NCBI RefSeq assembly: GCF_036013955.1
Contig: NZ_CP107903.1
Coordinates: 806,001-870,000, forward strand
DNA from: Streptomyces sp. NBC_00459
GTDB taxonomy: Bacteria > Actinomycetota > Actinomycetes > Streptomycetales > Streptomycetaceae
Reading direction: 5' to 3'
Length of the DNA: 64,000 bases
In this document: one piece after another, positions 49,220 to 57,572 of the stretch
How positions within the stretch are numbered: position 1 is the first letter of the stretch
Layout of the letters: the number at the start of each line of letters is the position of its first letter
Position numbers and translations under genes: made by a program
Notes under the pieces: model-generated
What the model saw: only the letters and a program-made list of their open reading frames with translations
Told to the model about the DNA's origin: nothing
Databases searched by the model: none

Positions 49220-49675
49220 ATGCCGTCGTCGTCAGCCCACTATGTGAAGCCCAAGGCGTTCGACAAGGCCATGAACGGCTTCGTCGGCTGGCTCGCGCGC
49301 CACGGCGTGAGCCTCATGGGCACCGCCGAGCTCTCCGTGCGAGGCCGCAGGAGCGGAGAGTGGCGCCAGCTGCCCGTCAACCCGCTGCCCTACGACGGCG
49401 GCCCCTACCTCGTCTCGGCGCGCGGCCACTCCGAATGGGTGCGGAACATGCGCGCCGCCGGCGGCGGACAACTCAAGGTCGGCCGCCGGGTGCAGGAGTT
49501 CACCGCGGTCGAACTGCCCGACGCGGAGAAGCCGGTCGTGCTGCGCACCTACCTCAAGAAGTGGGGCTGGGAAGTGGGGCGCTTCTTCGGCGACGTGGAC
49601 GTGAACTCCACCGACGAGGAACTGCTCGCCGCCGCTCCCAGGCACCCCGTCTTCCGGATCACCGTCAAACCGTGA
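49220..49675 (+). CDS. Deazaflavin (F420)-dependent nitroreductase family protein
   Basis: A 151-residue DDN-like split beta-barrel: GTAELSVRGRRSGEWRQLPVNPLPYDGGPYLVSARGHSEWVRNMRAAGGG, the F420-binding pattern, and a VLRTYLKKWGWEVGRFFGDVDVNSTDEELLAAAPRHPVFRI C-terminus. Members reduce nitro compounds or quinones with F420H2. AGGAGG precedes ATG 49220 and fixes the start. It is the likely target of the TetR regulator. Confidence 0.9.
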   Translation: MPSSSAHYVKPKAFDKAMNGFVGWLARHGVSLMGTAELSVRGRRSGEWRQLPVNPLPYDGGPYLVSARGHSEWVRNMRAAGGGQLKVGRRVQEFTAVELPDAEKPVVLRTYLKKWGWEVGRFFGDVDVNSTDEELLAAAPRHPVFRITVKP

Positions 49676-49709
49676 ACACCCCCTGGGCCCTGTACTCCCG
49701 TACGACGCC

Positions 49710-50942
49710 TCAGGGCCTGTCGAGCGCGGTCAGGACGCGCCCCGCCATGGGGTGGGTGCGCACCAGCTCGCCCAGCGAGGTGGAGCCGCGGGTGATGTCC
49801 CGGAAGGCGTTCCACGCCGGCCGGAAGCCGGTCAGGGCGGCGTGGAACATGCCGGGCCGCCGCTCGAACGCCTTCAGCATGCTCCGGCCGACGGCCATCT
49901 CGACGCCGAGCCCCGCCTTGATCGCGAACGCGTAGTTCAGGGCCTGGCGGCGCGTGTCCACGGCGTCGTGGGCCTCCGCGATCCGGACCGCCCACTCCCC
50001 CGCGAGCCGCCCCGAGCGCAGCGCGAACGAGATGCCCTCGCGGGTCCACGGCTCCAGCAGGCCCGCCGCGTCACCGCAGACCAGCACCCGGCCGCGGGAG
50101 AGCGGCGAGTCGTCGGCACGGCAGCGCGTCAAGTGGCCGGAGGAGATGCTCGGTTCGAAGCCGGCCAGCCCCAGCCGGGCGATGAAGTCCTCCAGGTACC
50201 GCTTGGTCGCCGCACCCTCACCGCGCGCCGAGATCACGCCCACCGTCAATGTGTCCCCCTTGGGGAACACCCAGCCGTAACTGCCGGGCATCGGGCCCCA
50301 GTCGATGAGCACCCGCCCCTGCCAGTCCTCAGCGACGGTCCGAGGCACCGGGATCTCCGCCTCCAGGCCCAGATCCACCTGGTCGAGTTTCACCCCGACG
50401 TGTGCTCCTATGCGGCTGGCACTGCCGTCCGCACCCACGACGGCACGCGCGAGCACGGTCTCGCCGCCCTGCAGGACGACGGCGACCGTCCGCCGGTCCG
50501 GCACCGCCGAACCGTGCTGCTCGACCCGCGACACCGTGACACCCGTACGCAGCTCGGCGCCCGCCTTCTGGGCGTGCTCGACGAGCTGCTGGTCGAACTC
50601 GGGCCGGTTGATCAGACCGAACAGCATCTGCTTGGAGCGGCGGGTGCGGGTGAAACGGCCGTTGTTGGAGAACGTGACGGCGTGCACCCGGTCCTGGAAG
50701 GGCAGCTCGAAGCCGGGCGGCAGCGAGTCCCGCGAGGGGCCGATGATTCCGCCGCCGCACGTCTTGTAGCGCGGCAGTTCCGCTTTCTCCAGCAACAGCA
50801 CACTGCGGCCCGCGACCGCCGTCGCATACGCGGCCGAAGCCCCTGCGGGTCCCGCGCCCACCACAACGACGTCCCACACCTGTGCCACGTCGTCCGCCGA
50901 AGAGTTCTCGCTGCTCACGATGGTCTGCTGCTCCTGGTCCAT
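49710..50942 (-). CDS. Geranylgeranyl reductase-family FAD oxidoreductase
   Basis: A 410-residue flavoprotein: DVVVVGAGPAGASAAYA Rossmann dinucleotide fold (~23-40), then LPRYKTCGGGIIGPS, FEVD-like RPEFDQQLVEHA, VVGADGSASRIG and GRVLVCGDAAGLLEPWTREGISFALRSGRLAGEWA. It saturates isoprenoid chains such as menaquinone or geranylgeranyl groups, which suits streptomycete MK-9(H). ATG 50942 has a weak site; GTG 50918 has AGGAG 12 bases upstream. A -10-like TAGGAT is at 50968-50973. Confidence 0.88.
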   Translation of the reverse strand: MDQEQQTIVSSENSSADDVAQVWDVVVVGAGPAGASAAYATAVAGRSVLLLEKAELPRYKTCGGGIIGPSRDSLPPGFELPFQDRVHAVTFSNNGRFTRTRRSKQMLFGLINRPEFDQQLVEHAQKAGAELRTGVTVSRVEQHGSAVPDRRTVAVVLQGGETVLARAVVGADGSASRIGAHVGVKLDQVDLGLEAEIPVPRTVAEDWQGRVLIDWGPMPGSYGWVFPKGDTLTVGVISARGEGAATKRYLEDFIARLGLAGFEPSISSGHLTRCRADDSPLSRGRVLVCGDAAGLLEPWTREGISFALRSGRLAGEWAVRIAEAHDAVDTRRQALNYAFAIKAGLGVEMAVGRSMLKAFERRPGMFHAALTGFRPAWNAFRDITRGSTSLGELVRTHPMAGRVLTALDRP

Positions 50943-51053
50943 CCGCCTGCCGCACCTGTTCCTCCGCATCCTACGGCGGGCGTCGCCACAGTCCGCTGTG
51001 GGAGGATCACAGGACTTCCCTGGTACAACGTCGCACCCACAAGGAGCGTGCCC

Positions 51054-52409
51054 ATGTCCTCGAATCCGGTCGCCGAGACCGTCGCCTCCCTCATGCCGAG
51101 GGCACGGGCGGAGCTCACCGAACTGGTGGCGTTCAAATCGGTGGCGGACTTCGAGCAGTTCCCGAAGAGCGAGAGCGAGGCAGCCGCGAACTGGGTCGCC
51201 GACGCGCTGCGCGCCGAAGGCTTCCAGGACGTGGCCCTGCTCGACACCCCGGACGGCACACAGTCGGTGTACGGCTTCCTGCCGGGCCCCGAGGGCGCGA
51301 AGACGGTCCTCCTGTACGCCCACTACGACGTGCAGCCGCCGCTCGACGAGTCCCGCTGGGTGACCCCGCCGTTCGAGCTGACCGAGCGCGACGGCCGCTG
51401 GTACGGGCGCGGCGCCGCCGACTGCAAGGGCGGCATCGTCATGCATCTCCTCGCGCTGCGCGCCCTGAAGGCGAACGGCGGCGTCCCGGTCAACGTCAAG
51501 GTGATCGCCGAGGGTTCGGAGGAAATGGCCACGGGCGGTCTGCAGCGGTACGCCGAGGAACACCCCGAGCTGCTCGCCGCCGACACGATCGTCATCGGCG
51601 ACGCCGGCAACTTCCGGGTCGGTCTGCCGACGGTCACCTCGACGCTCCGCGGCATGACCACGGTGCGGGTCAAGGTCGACACCCTCGAAGGCAACCTGCA
51701 CTCGGGCCAGTTCGGCGGGGCCGCGCCCGACGCGCTGGGCGCGCTGATCCGCGTACTCGACTCGTTGCGGGCCGAGGACGGTTCGACGACGATCGACGGG
51801 CTCACGGACGAGGAGTCGTGGGGCGGGCTCCAGTACGACGAGGAGCAGTTCCGCACGGACGCCAAGGTGCTGGACGGTGTGCGGCTGATCGGCTCCGGCA
51901 CGGTCGCCGAGCGGATCTGGGCGCGCCCGGCCGTCACGGTCCTCGGCATCGACTGCCCGCCGGTGGTCGGCGCCACCCTGTCCGTGCAGGCGAGCGCCCG
52001 CGCGCTGGTCAGTCTGCGGGTGCCGCCGGGCGTGGACGCGGCGGCGGCGAACAAGCTCCTGGAGGCGCATCTGACGGCGCACACGCCGTGGGGCGCGCGG
52101 GTGAGCACGGAGCAGATCGGCCAGGGCCAGCCGTTCCGCGCCGACACCGCCAGCCCTGCGTACACGGCGATGGCCGAGGCCATGGCGGTCGCGTATCCGG
52201 GCCAGGAGATGCAGTACGCGGGCCAGGGCGGCTCGATCCCCCTCTGCAACACGCTCGCGTCGCTCTACCCGCGGGCCGAGATCCTGCTGATCGGGCTGAG
52301 CGAGCCGGAGGCCCAGATCCACGCGGTGAACGAGAGCGTCTCCCCGGAGGAACTGGAGCGCCTGTCGGTGACAGAGGCCCTGTTCCTCCGGAACTACGCC
52401 ACGTCCTGA
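51054..52409 (+). CDS. M20-family metallodipeptidase
   Basis: A 451-residue exopeptidase of the carboxypeptidase G2/PepV type: VLLYAHYDVQPP, YGRGAADCKGGIVMHLLAL, VIAEGSEEMATGG, IVIGDAG and, after a dimerisation insert, the C-terminal YAGQGGSIPLCNTLASL and HAVNESVSPEEL. All five co-catalytic zinc ligands are present. It cleaves dipeptides or N-acyl amino acids in the cytoplasm. AAGGAG is eight bases upstream. Divergent from the reductase gene. Confidence 0.92.
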   Translation: MSSNPVAETVASLMPRARAELTELVAFKSVADFEQFPKSESEAAANWVADALRAEGFQDVALLDTPDGTQSVYGFLPGPEGAKTVLLYAHYDVQPPLDESRWVTPPFELTERDGRWYGRGAADCKGGIVMHLLALRALKANGGVPVNVKVIAEGSEEMATGGLQRYAEEHPELLAADTIVIGDAGNFRVGLPTVTSTLRGMTTVRVKVDTLEGNLHSGQFGGAAPDALGALIRVLDSLRAEDGSTTIDGLTDEESWGGLQYDEEQFRTDAKVLDGVRLIGSGTVAERIWARPAVTVLGIDCPPVVGATLSVQASARALVSLRVPPGVDAAAANKLLEAHLTAHTPWGARVSTEQIGQGQPFRADTASPAYTAMAEAMAVAYPGQEMQYAGQGGSIPLCNTLASLYPRAEILLIGLSEPEAQIHAVNESVSPEELERLSVTEALFLRNYATS

Positions 52410-52424
52410 GCCCGCCGGGAACCC

Positions 52425-53483
52425 CTACTCCACCTCGGCCTGTCCCACCGCCACCCCCGCCTCCAGATAGAGCGCGGCACCGCGCTCGCGCGCCCGCAGC
52501 GCCCCGCGCAGACGCTCGTAGCGGACGGGAGGGAGCAGGTCGGCGGCCTCTTCCTCGGTGACGAAGCGCCAGCCGCGCAGTTCGGGGCCGGGCAGGAGCA
52601 GACGCCCGGCCTCGGTGCTGTCGAGCCGGCCGCCGTCGAAGAGCAGACGCAGTCCGCCGTAGCCGGGCGGCGCGGGCGGCTCCCAGTCGATCACGAGGAG
52701 CCGGGGTACGTCGGTGAGGTGGAGGCCCGTCTCCTCGGCGACCTCGCGGATGCCCGCGCGCGCGGGTGCCTCGCCCCGCTCGACGACCCCGCCGGGGAAC
52801 TCCCAGCCCGCCTTGTAGGTCGGATCGACGAGCAGGACCCGGTCCTGCTCGTCGAAGAGCAGGACCCCGGAGGCCACGGTCTCGCCGGTGGGTTCCGGGG
52901 TCTGCACGATGTCGCACACGGGCGCGGTCCCGGTGCCGACGGCTTCGGCGATCCGTACGGCCGCCTCGTACGGTGTGAGGGCGCTGGTGTCGACCGGGTG
53001 GGCGTCGGCGGTGAGCCAGGAGGCGAGCGCCGTCCGGTACGGCTCGATCTGGTCGTACGACCACTGCCGTACGCGTATCTCTCCGTCCGGGAGATCCGGT
53101 GGGATCTCCCGGGTGGCTATTCGCTCGCGCAGGATCGTTTCCGCCGGGGCGAGGAGCACATGCCGGACCGCGATCCGGCGGGCGGCGAGACCGCCGAAGA
53201 TCTCGTCGCGGTACTCCTGGCGGAGCAGCGTCATGGGCACCACGAGGGTCCCGCCGAGCTCGGCGAGCATGGCGGCGGCGGTGTCCACGACGAGCCGCCG
53301 CCAGATCGGCAGGTCCTGGAAGTCGCCGACCTCCGCGAGGCGCTTGGGCGGCAGTAGTTGTGCGAGTGCGCCGCCGATGACCTCGGGGTCGAAGAGCGTG
53401 CTGTTCGGGATCAGTTCGTTCAGCTCCCGTGCGGTGGTGGTCTTCCCCGCACCGAACGCGCCGTTGACCCAGACGACGATCAC
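52425..53483 (-). CDS. AAA-kinase/Nudix hydrolase fusion
   Basis: A 352-residue fusion. Residues 1-190 are a P-loop kinase domain (VNGAFGAGKTT with K14, ARELNELIPNSTLFDPEVIG, and a basic LID region). Residues ~200-352 are a Nudix domain with a perfect Nudix box GGVVERGEAPARAGIREVAEETGL (231-254). The combination suggests nucleotide or cofactor phosphorylation joined to diphosphate hydrolysis; substrates unknown. GTG start with GAGGGGG five bases upstream. Confidence 0.85.
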   Translation of the reverse strand: MIVVWVNGAFGAGKTTTARELNELIPNSTLFDPEVIGGALAQLLPPKRLAEVGDFQDLPIWRRLVVDTAAAMLAELGGTLVVPMTLLRQEYRDEIFGGLAARRIAVRHVLLAPAETILRERIATREIPPDLPDGEIRVRQWSYDQIEPYRTALASWLTADAHPVDTSALTPYEAAVRIAEAVGTGTAPVCDIVQTPEPTGETVASGVLLFDEQDRVLLVDPTYKAGWEFPGGVVERGEAPARAGIREVAEETGLHLTDVPRLLVIDWEPPAPPGYGGLRLLFDGGRLDSTEAGRLLLPGPELRGWRFVTEEEAADLLPPVRYERLRGALRARERGAALYLEAGVAVGQAEVE

Positions 53484-53567
53484 ATTTCCCCCTCTTCTGT
53501 TGGACCCCTGAGGCTTGCCCGTTCCACCCTGCCACGGAAACCAGATCCAGTTGAGGCCGCCGACACA

Positions 53568-53607
53568 GTGGCGCCGGTGCCCCGTCACACGGGTGCACCG
53601 GCGCCAC
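53568..53607 (-). terminator. Long hairpin after the small secreted-protein gene
   Basis: Arms GTGGCGCCGGTGC (53568-53580) and GCACCGGCGCCAC (53595-53607) are perfect over 13 bp, and CCCGT/ACGGG within the loop extends the stem. It follows the stop at 53628 and precedes the Nudix fusion gene. Confidence 0.75.
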
Positions 53608-53627
53608 TTCGACCACTTTCGGGCTCG

Positions 53628-53831
53628 TCAGCCAGTGGTGCTGTTGCCTCCCAGCGGGCTCTCGTCCACGGCCAGGCTGTCGCTGGCGACGGTGTGGTCG
53701 AGGGTGCTGAGCGTGTCGTCCACGCTCAGATCACCGAGGGCGTCGGCCCCGAGACCGTGGGAGGGGGTGATCGCCGCGACGACGAACCCGGTGGCGAGGG
53801 AGGCGATGGCGAGCATGCTGCGCTTCTTCAT
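53628..53831 (-). CDS. Small secreted protein, 67 aa
   Basis: MKKRSMLAIASLATGFVVAA forms a signal peptide, with cleavage probably near ITPSHG-LGADA. The mature ~40 residues are acidic and Ser/Thr/Asp-rich (ALGDLSVDDTLSTLD, DSLAVDESPLGGNSTTG), have no Cys and are probably unfolded. Not a chaplin. An 8-bp hairpin occupies the bases just before the ATG where a ribosome site would lie. Family not recognised. Confidence 0.6.
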   Translation of the reverse strand: MKKRSMLAIASLATGFVVAAITPSHGLGADALGDLSVDDTLSTLDHTVASDSLAVDESPLGGNSTTG

Positions 53832-53832
53832 G

Positions 53833-53855
53833 CCCGGTTCAACTGCCGAACCGGG
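53833..53855 (-). promoter_or_regulatory. Leader hairpin touching the start codon
   Basis: CCCGGTTC/GAACCGGG, perfect 8-bp arms with a 7-base loop, ends one base before ATG 53831 on the mRNA. No Shine-Dalgarno is visible outside it, so translation may depend on opening this stem. A DNA operator is the other reading. Confidence 0.5.
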
Positions 53856-53949
53856 CCGCGGGTCACGGTGTCCGCGCATCGCGTCACATTCCCGGCGGCC
53901 ACGCCGTCCTACTCCTGAGGCACAGTCCACGGACCAGAGGAGAGACCGC

Positions 53950-54384
53950 ATGTCGACAACCGGGGCGACCAGCAACACGGAGACGCTCAACCGTCTCCAC
54001 TCCGCCGTGAACAGCGGCGACCCGGACATCATCTCGAAGGCCATCGACGAGTTCGTCGCACCGGACGTGCTCTTCCACGCACCGGTGCCGATGGGCTCGA
54101 CGGGAGCGGAGGCCCTGAAGCGGGTGTGGGAGGTGCTGCTGCGCGCGTTCCCCGACATCCGCGTCACCGTCGAGGAGACGGTCTCGGAGGGCGACAAGGT
54201 CGCCTCCCGGAACACGGTGACCGGCACCCACCGGGGCGACTACCAGGGCCTGGCGCCCACCGGAAGGACCATCACCTACAGCGAGATCTTCATCTGCCGG
54301 TTCGCCGACGGGCGCATCGCCGAGATCCGGGGCGTCGTCGACGTCCTCGCGCAACTGCGTCAGCTCGGCGCCCTGCCGGCCTGA
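53950..54384 (+). CDS. SnoaL-like ester cyclase/polyketide cyclase-family protein
   Basis: A 144-residue NTF2-fold protein: AIDEFVAPDVLFHAPVPMG, LLRAFPDIRVTVEETVSEGDKVASRNTVTGTHRGDYQGLAPTGRTITYSEIFICRFADGRIAEIRG. The His in the FHAP strand and Asp in DIRV match SnoaL cyclases, though most such isolated proteins have unknown ligands. GGAGAG is five bases upstream of ATG 53950. Confidence 0.85.
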   Translation: MSTTGATSNTETLNRLHSAVNSGDPDIISKAIDEFVAPDVLFHAPVPMGSTGAEALKRVWEVLLRAFPDIRVTVEETVSEGDKVASRNTVTGTHRGDYQGLAPTGRTITYSEIFICRFADGRIAEIRGVVDVLAQLRQLGALPA

Positions 54385-54402
54385 CCTCGCACGGCACGGC
54401 GT

Positions 54403-54452
54403 GACCTCCTGGCCCGGCCGGATACCTGCACCACGGCTGCCGCCAGGAGGTC
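54403..54452. terminator. Hairpin between convergent SnoaL-like and ROK kinase genes
   Basis: GACCTCCTGGC (54403-54413) and GCCAGGAGGTC (54442-54452): perfect 11-bp arms with a 28-base loop. Confidence 0.55.
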
Positions 54453-54510
54453 CTGTCCTTCACGTCACTTCACCGGTTGCCGCCCGGATCAGGCGCTCGG
54501 CCCGTGGCTC

Positions 54511-55467
54511 TCAGACGCTCGCCTCGGCCGTGTCGTCCGCCCGGCGCGTCAACGCGGCCGCTGCCGCGCCGACCAGGCCCGCGTCCGTGCCCATCTGCGC
54601 CGGCACGATCTCCAGTCGCTGGACGAACGACAGCGTCGCATAGGTCTTCAGGGCCGCACGCAGGGGCGTGAACAGCACATCGCCGGCCTTGCCCACACCG
54701 CCGCCGATCACGGCGACGTCGATCTCCACCAGGGTCGCGGTGGCGGCGATGCCCGCCGCGAGCGCCTGGGCCGCCCGCTCGAAGGAGGCGACGGCGACCG
54801 GATCGCCGATCCGTGCCGCCTCCGCCACGGCGGCGGCCGAGGTGTCGCCGTCGGGGCCCGGCTGCCAGCCGTTCGCCAGTGCGCGGCGCGCGATGTTGGG
54901 GCCGCTGGCGATGCGCTCCACACAGCCGCGGGAGCCGCAGGCGCAGGGATCGCCGTCGAGTTCGACGCTGATGTGCCCGATGTGGCCGGCGTTGCCGGTG
55001 GGTCCGGGATGCAGCCGTCCGTTGAGCACCAGGCCGCCGCCGACGCCGGTCGAGACGACCATGCACAGCGCGTTGTCGTGGCCGCGGGCAGCGCCCTGCC
55101 AGTGTTCGGCCGCCGTGATCGCCACCCCGTCGCCGATCAGTTCGACCGGCAGCCCCCCGGTGACGGCCCGGACGCGTTCGACGAGCGGAAAGCCGCGCCA
55201 GCCGGGTACGTTCACCGGGCTCACCGTGCCCGCGGAGGCGTCCACCGGCCCCGCGCTGCCGATTCCGACGGCCGTCGCGCGTACCCACAGCGGCGATCCG
55301 GTCAGCTCGGCGAGAACCTCCTCGACGGCCCGCATCACGGTCTCGCCGGCCTCGAGAGCGGGCGTCGGTCGCTGTGCGCGCAGCAGGATCCGGCCGTGGC
55401 CGTCCACCAGCGCTCCGGCGATCTTGGTGCCGCCGATGTCGAGCGCAGCCACGAGGTCGGTGTGCAT
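54511..55467 (-). CDS. ROK-family sugar kinase (glucokinase/N-acetylhexosamine kinase-like)
   Basis: A 318-residue ROK kinase: ATP loop AALDIGGTKIAGALVD (8-23), IGSAGPVD, LIGDGVAITAAEHW with the catalytic Asp, GVGGGLVLNG, and the zinc motif GHIGHISVELDGDPCACGSRGCVERIASG. No HTH, so it is an enzyme rather than a regulator. It phosphorylates a hexose or N-acetylhexosamine. GGGAG is 11 bases upstream of the ATG. Divergent from the LacI gene. Confidence 0.9.
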   Translation of the reverse strand: MHTDLVAALDIGGTKIAGALVDGHGRILLRAQRPTPALEAGETVMRAVEEVLAELTGSPLWVRATAVGIGSAGPVDASAGTVSPVNVPGWRGFPLVERVRAVTGGLPVELIGDGVAITAAEHWQGAARGHDNALCMVVSTGVGGGLVLNGRLHPGPTGNAGHIGHISVELDGDPCACGSRGCVERIASGPNIARRALANGWQPGPDGDTSAAAVAEAARIGDPVAVASFERAAQALAAGIAATATLVEIDVAVIGGGVGKAGDVLFTPLRAALKTYATLSFVQRLEIVPAQMGTDAGLVGAAAAALTRRADDTAEASV

Positions 55468-55566
55468 CAGTGTCAGATCTCCCTGTCAACCATGGCAAAA
55501 GCGGGCAGGCCGGTCTGATGGTGGGGGCGCAGGCCGGAGTTGGTGGTGGACAGTGTCCCCTGCATC

Positions 55567-55580
55567 TGACAACGTTGTCC
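55567..55580. promoter_or_regulatory. LacI-family operator TGACAACGTTGTCC
   Basis: The 12-bp perfect palindrome GACAACGTTGTC lies between the ROK kinase and LacI genes. This is the form commonly found for LacI-family repressors of actinobacteria. It overlaps a CTGACA/TATGCT pair (-35/-10, 15-base spacer) reading towards the LacI gene. Confidence 0.75.
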
Positions 55581-55717
55581 AGGCTCTATGCTCGACGCCA
55601 CATCCTCATACACAACCTGGGACGACGCATCCCCCGTACGCCACACGGTCCGAAGCATCGAAACGCTTCACCGTGGACCGCCGTCATCCCGTGGACGACA
55701 GGACAGGACAGCGCATC

Positions 55718-56755
55718 GTGGCCGACACCGCCCGCCGCCCGGAGAACCGCTACGGCAACCGTCCGACCATGAAGGACGTGGCCGCGCGCGCCGGGGTCGG
55801 CCTGAAGACGGTCTCTCGTGTCGTCAACGCCGAGCCGGGGGTCACCCCGGAGACCGAACGCCGCGTGCAGGAGGCGATCGACGCGCTGGGCTTCCGCCGC
55901 AACGACAGCGCGCGGGTGCTGCGCAAGGGCAGCACGGCGAGCATCGGCCTCGTTCTGGAGGACCTCGCCGACCCGTTCTACGGCCCTCTGAGCCGGGCGG
56001 TCGAGGAGATCGCCCGGGCGCACGGCGCCCTGCTGATCAACGGGTCGAGCGCCGAGGACCCGGACCGCGAGCAGGAACTGGTGCTGGCGCTCTGCGCGCG
56101 GCGGGTGGACGGGCTGGTGATCATTCCGGCCGGTGACGACCACCGGTACCTGGAGCCCGAACTGAAGGCGGGCGTCGCCACGGTGTTCGTGGACCGGCCG
56201 GCCGGGCAGATCGACGCCGACGTCGTCCTGTCGGACAGTTTCGGCGGCGCCCGTGACGGTGTGGCCCATCTGATCGCGCACGGCCACCGGCGGATCGGCT
56301 TCATCGGGGACATGCCCCGCATCCACACCTCCGCCGAGCGCCTTCGCGGCTACCGCGCCGCGATGGAGGACGCGGGGATACCGGTCGAGGACGCGTGGAT
56401 CTCCCTCGGCGTCACCGACCCGGAACGGGTGCGCCGCGCGGCCGAGGAGATGCTCACCGGACCGTCCCCGGTCACGGCGGTCTTCGCGGGCAACAACCGG
56501 GTGACGGTCACGGTCGTCCGGGTCCTCAACGAGCAGCGCCGTCCCGTCGCCCTCGTGGGCTTCGACGACTTCGAACTCGCCGACCTGCTCCAGCCCGGCG
56601 TCACCGTCGTCGCCCAGGACGCGGCCCAACTCGGCCGCACGGCCGCCGAACGCCTCTTCCGCCAATTGGACGGCACCCTGCTCACCCCCGAGCGCATCGA
56701 ACTCCCGACCCGCCTGATCACCCGGGGCTCGGGGGAACTGCCCCCGGTCGACTGA
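55718..56755 (+). CDS. LacI-family transcriptional repressor
   Basis: A 345-residue repressor. The HTH is NRPTMKDVAARAGVGLKTVSRVVNAEPGVTPETERRVQEAIDALGFRRNDSARVLR (~16-70) with an ordinary hinge helix (NDSARVLRKG), followed by the periplasmic-binding-protein-like effector domain (IGLVLEDLADPFYGPLSRAVEE, VDGLVIIPAGDDHRYLEPEL, VFVDRPAG, IGFIGD, ALVGFDDFELADLL). GTG 55718 is chosen; upstream GTGs at 55691 and 55672 are alternatives. It probably controls itself and the divergent kinase gene. Confidence 0.9.
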   Translation: MADTARRPENRYGNRPTMKDVAARAGVGLKTVSRVVNAEPGVTPETERRVQEAIDALGFRRNDSARVLRKGSTASIGLVLEDLADPFYGPLSRAVEEIARAHGALLINGSSAEDPDREQELVLALCARRVDGLVIIPAGDDHRYLEPELKAGVATVFVDRPAGQIDADVVLSDSFGGARDGVAHLIAHGHRRIGFIGDMPRIHTSAERLRGYRAAMEDAGIPVEDAWISLGVTDPERVRRAAEEMLTGPSPVTAVFAGNNRVTVTVVRVLNEQRRPVALVGFDDFELADLLQPGVTVVAQDAAQLGRTAAERLFRQLDGTLLTPERIELPTRLITRGSGELPPVD

Positions 56756-56762
56756 GCCGGGG

Positions 56763-57572
56763 ATGCCCACACTCCGTTCCCTCGGCCTCGCCGAGGCGCC
56801 GCGCGAGCACCCGCTCACCTATCCGGGCGTGTGGCCCAGCGAGTCCGGGATTCTGGACGGCGACCATTTCCTCCCGCTCCCCGCCGGCCCGCCGCCCGAC
56901 CTCCCCCGGCTCTTCCCCGACCGCGTGCCCGTCCTCGCCATCGGATCCAACGCCTGCCCCGGTCAACTCCGGCACAAGATGGCGGAGTTCGGCATCCGTG
57001 AGCCGATCCCGATGATCCGGGCCCTGGTCACCGGGATCGAGGTCGGTGTCTCGGCCCATGTGAGCCGGTTGGGGTACGTGTCCGCGTCGCCCTTCGACGC
57101 CCCCGGAAACGTAAGGGAGTTGTTCGTCACCTGGCTCGACGCGGACCAGCTGGCCGTCATCGACGCCAGCGAGGGAGTGCAGGTGCCGACAGGGCCGTAC
57201 GACCGCGCCTGGCTGCCCTGCTCCGAGGTGGGCGTCGAGTTGGAGTCCGGCGAACGGCTCTCGGGTGTGTACGCGTACGTCAACCGGCGCGGGGTGCTGC
57301 ACGACGGGTCCGGAAGTCCGCGCCTGCATCCGGGAGAACGCCGGCTGCTCACCGAACTCCTCGGCGCGTCACCGGCGTTGAGGGACCTGTTCGGCGTGAC
57401 GCCCGAGGAGTTCTGCGCCCGGGCGCGCTTCGACCGGGACCGGTGCGACCGGGGCACCCGGCTGTTCGCGGCGGAGGGGCTGGTGGTCGCGTCCGGTCTG
57501 GAGCCGTACGTACCGGCTCAGCAGACCGGGAGTCCGGGTACCGGGGCGTCGTTGTCGCCGCCCTGGAGGTAG
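56763..57572 (+). CDS. Hypothetical protein, possible GGCT-like fold
   Basis: A 269-residue protein seven bases behind the LacI gene. A central VPVLAIGSNACPGQLRHKM resembles the substrate-binding YGSN loop of gamma-glutamylcyclotransferase-like proteins, followed by LGYVSASPFD and VRELFVTWLDADQLAVIDASEG. No known motif beyond this. The close spacing suggests co-transcription with the repressor. Its last 55 bases overlap the convergent kinase gene. Confidence 0.65.
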   Translation: MPTLRSLGLAEAPREHPLTYPGVWPSESGILDGDHFLPLPAGPPPDLPRLFPDRVPVLAIGSNACPGQLRHKMAEFGIREPIPMIRALVTGIEVGVSAHVSRLGYVSASPFDAPGNVRELFVTWLDADQLAVIDASEGVQVPTGPYDRAWLPCSEVGVELESGERLSGVYAYVNRRGVLHDGSGSPRLHPGERRLLTELLGASPALRDLFGVTPEEFCARARFDRDRCDRGTRLFAAEGLVVASGLEPYVPAQQTGSPGTGASLSPPWR

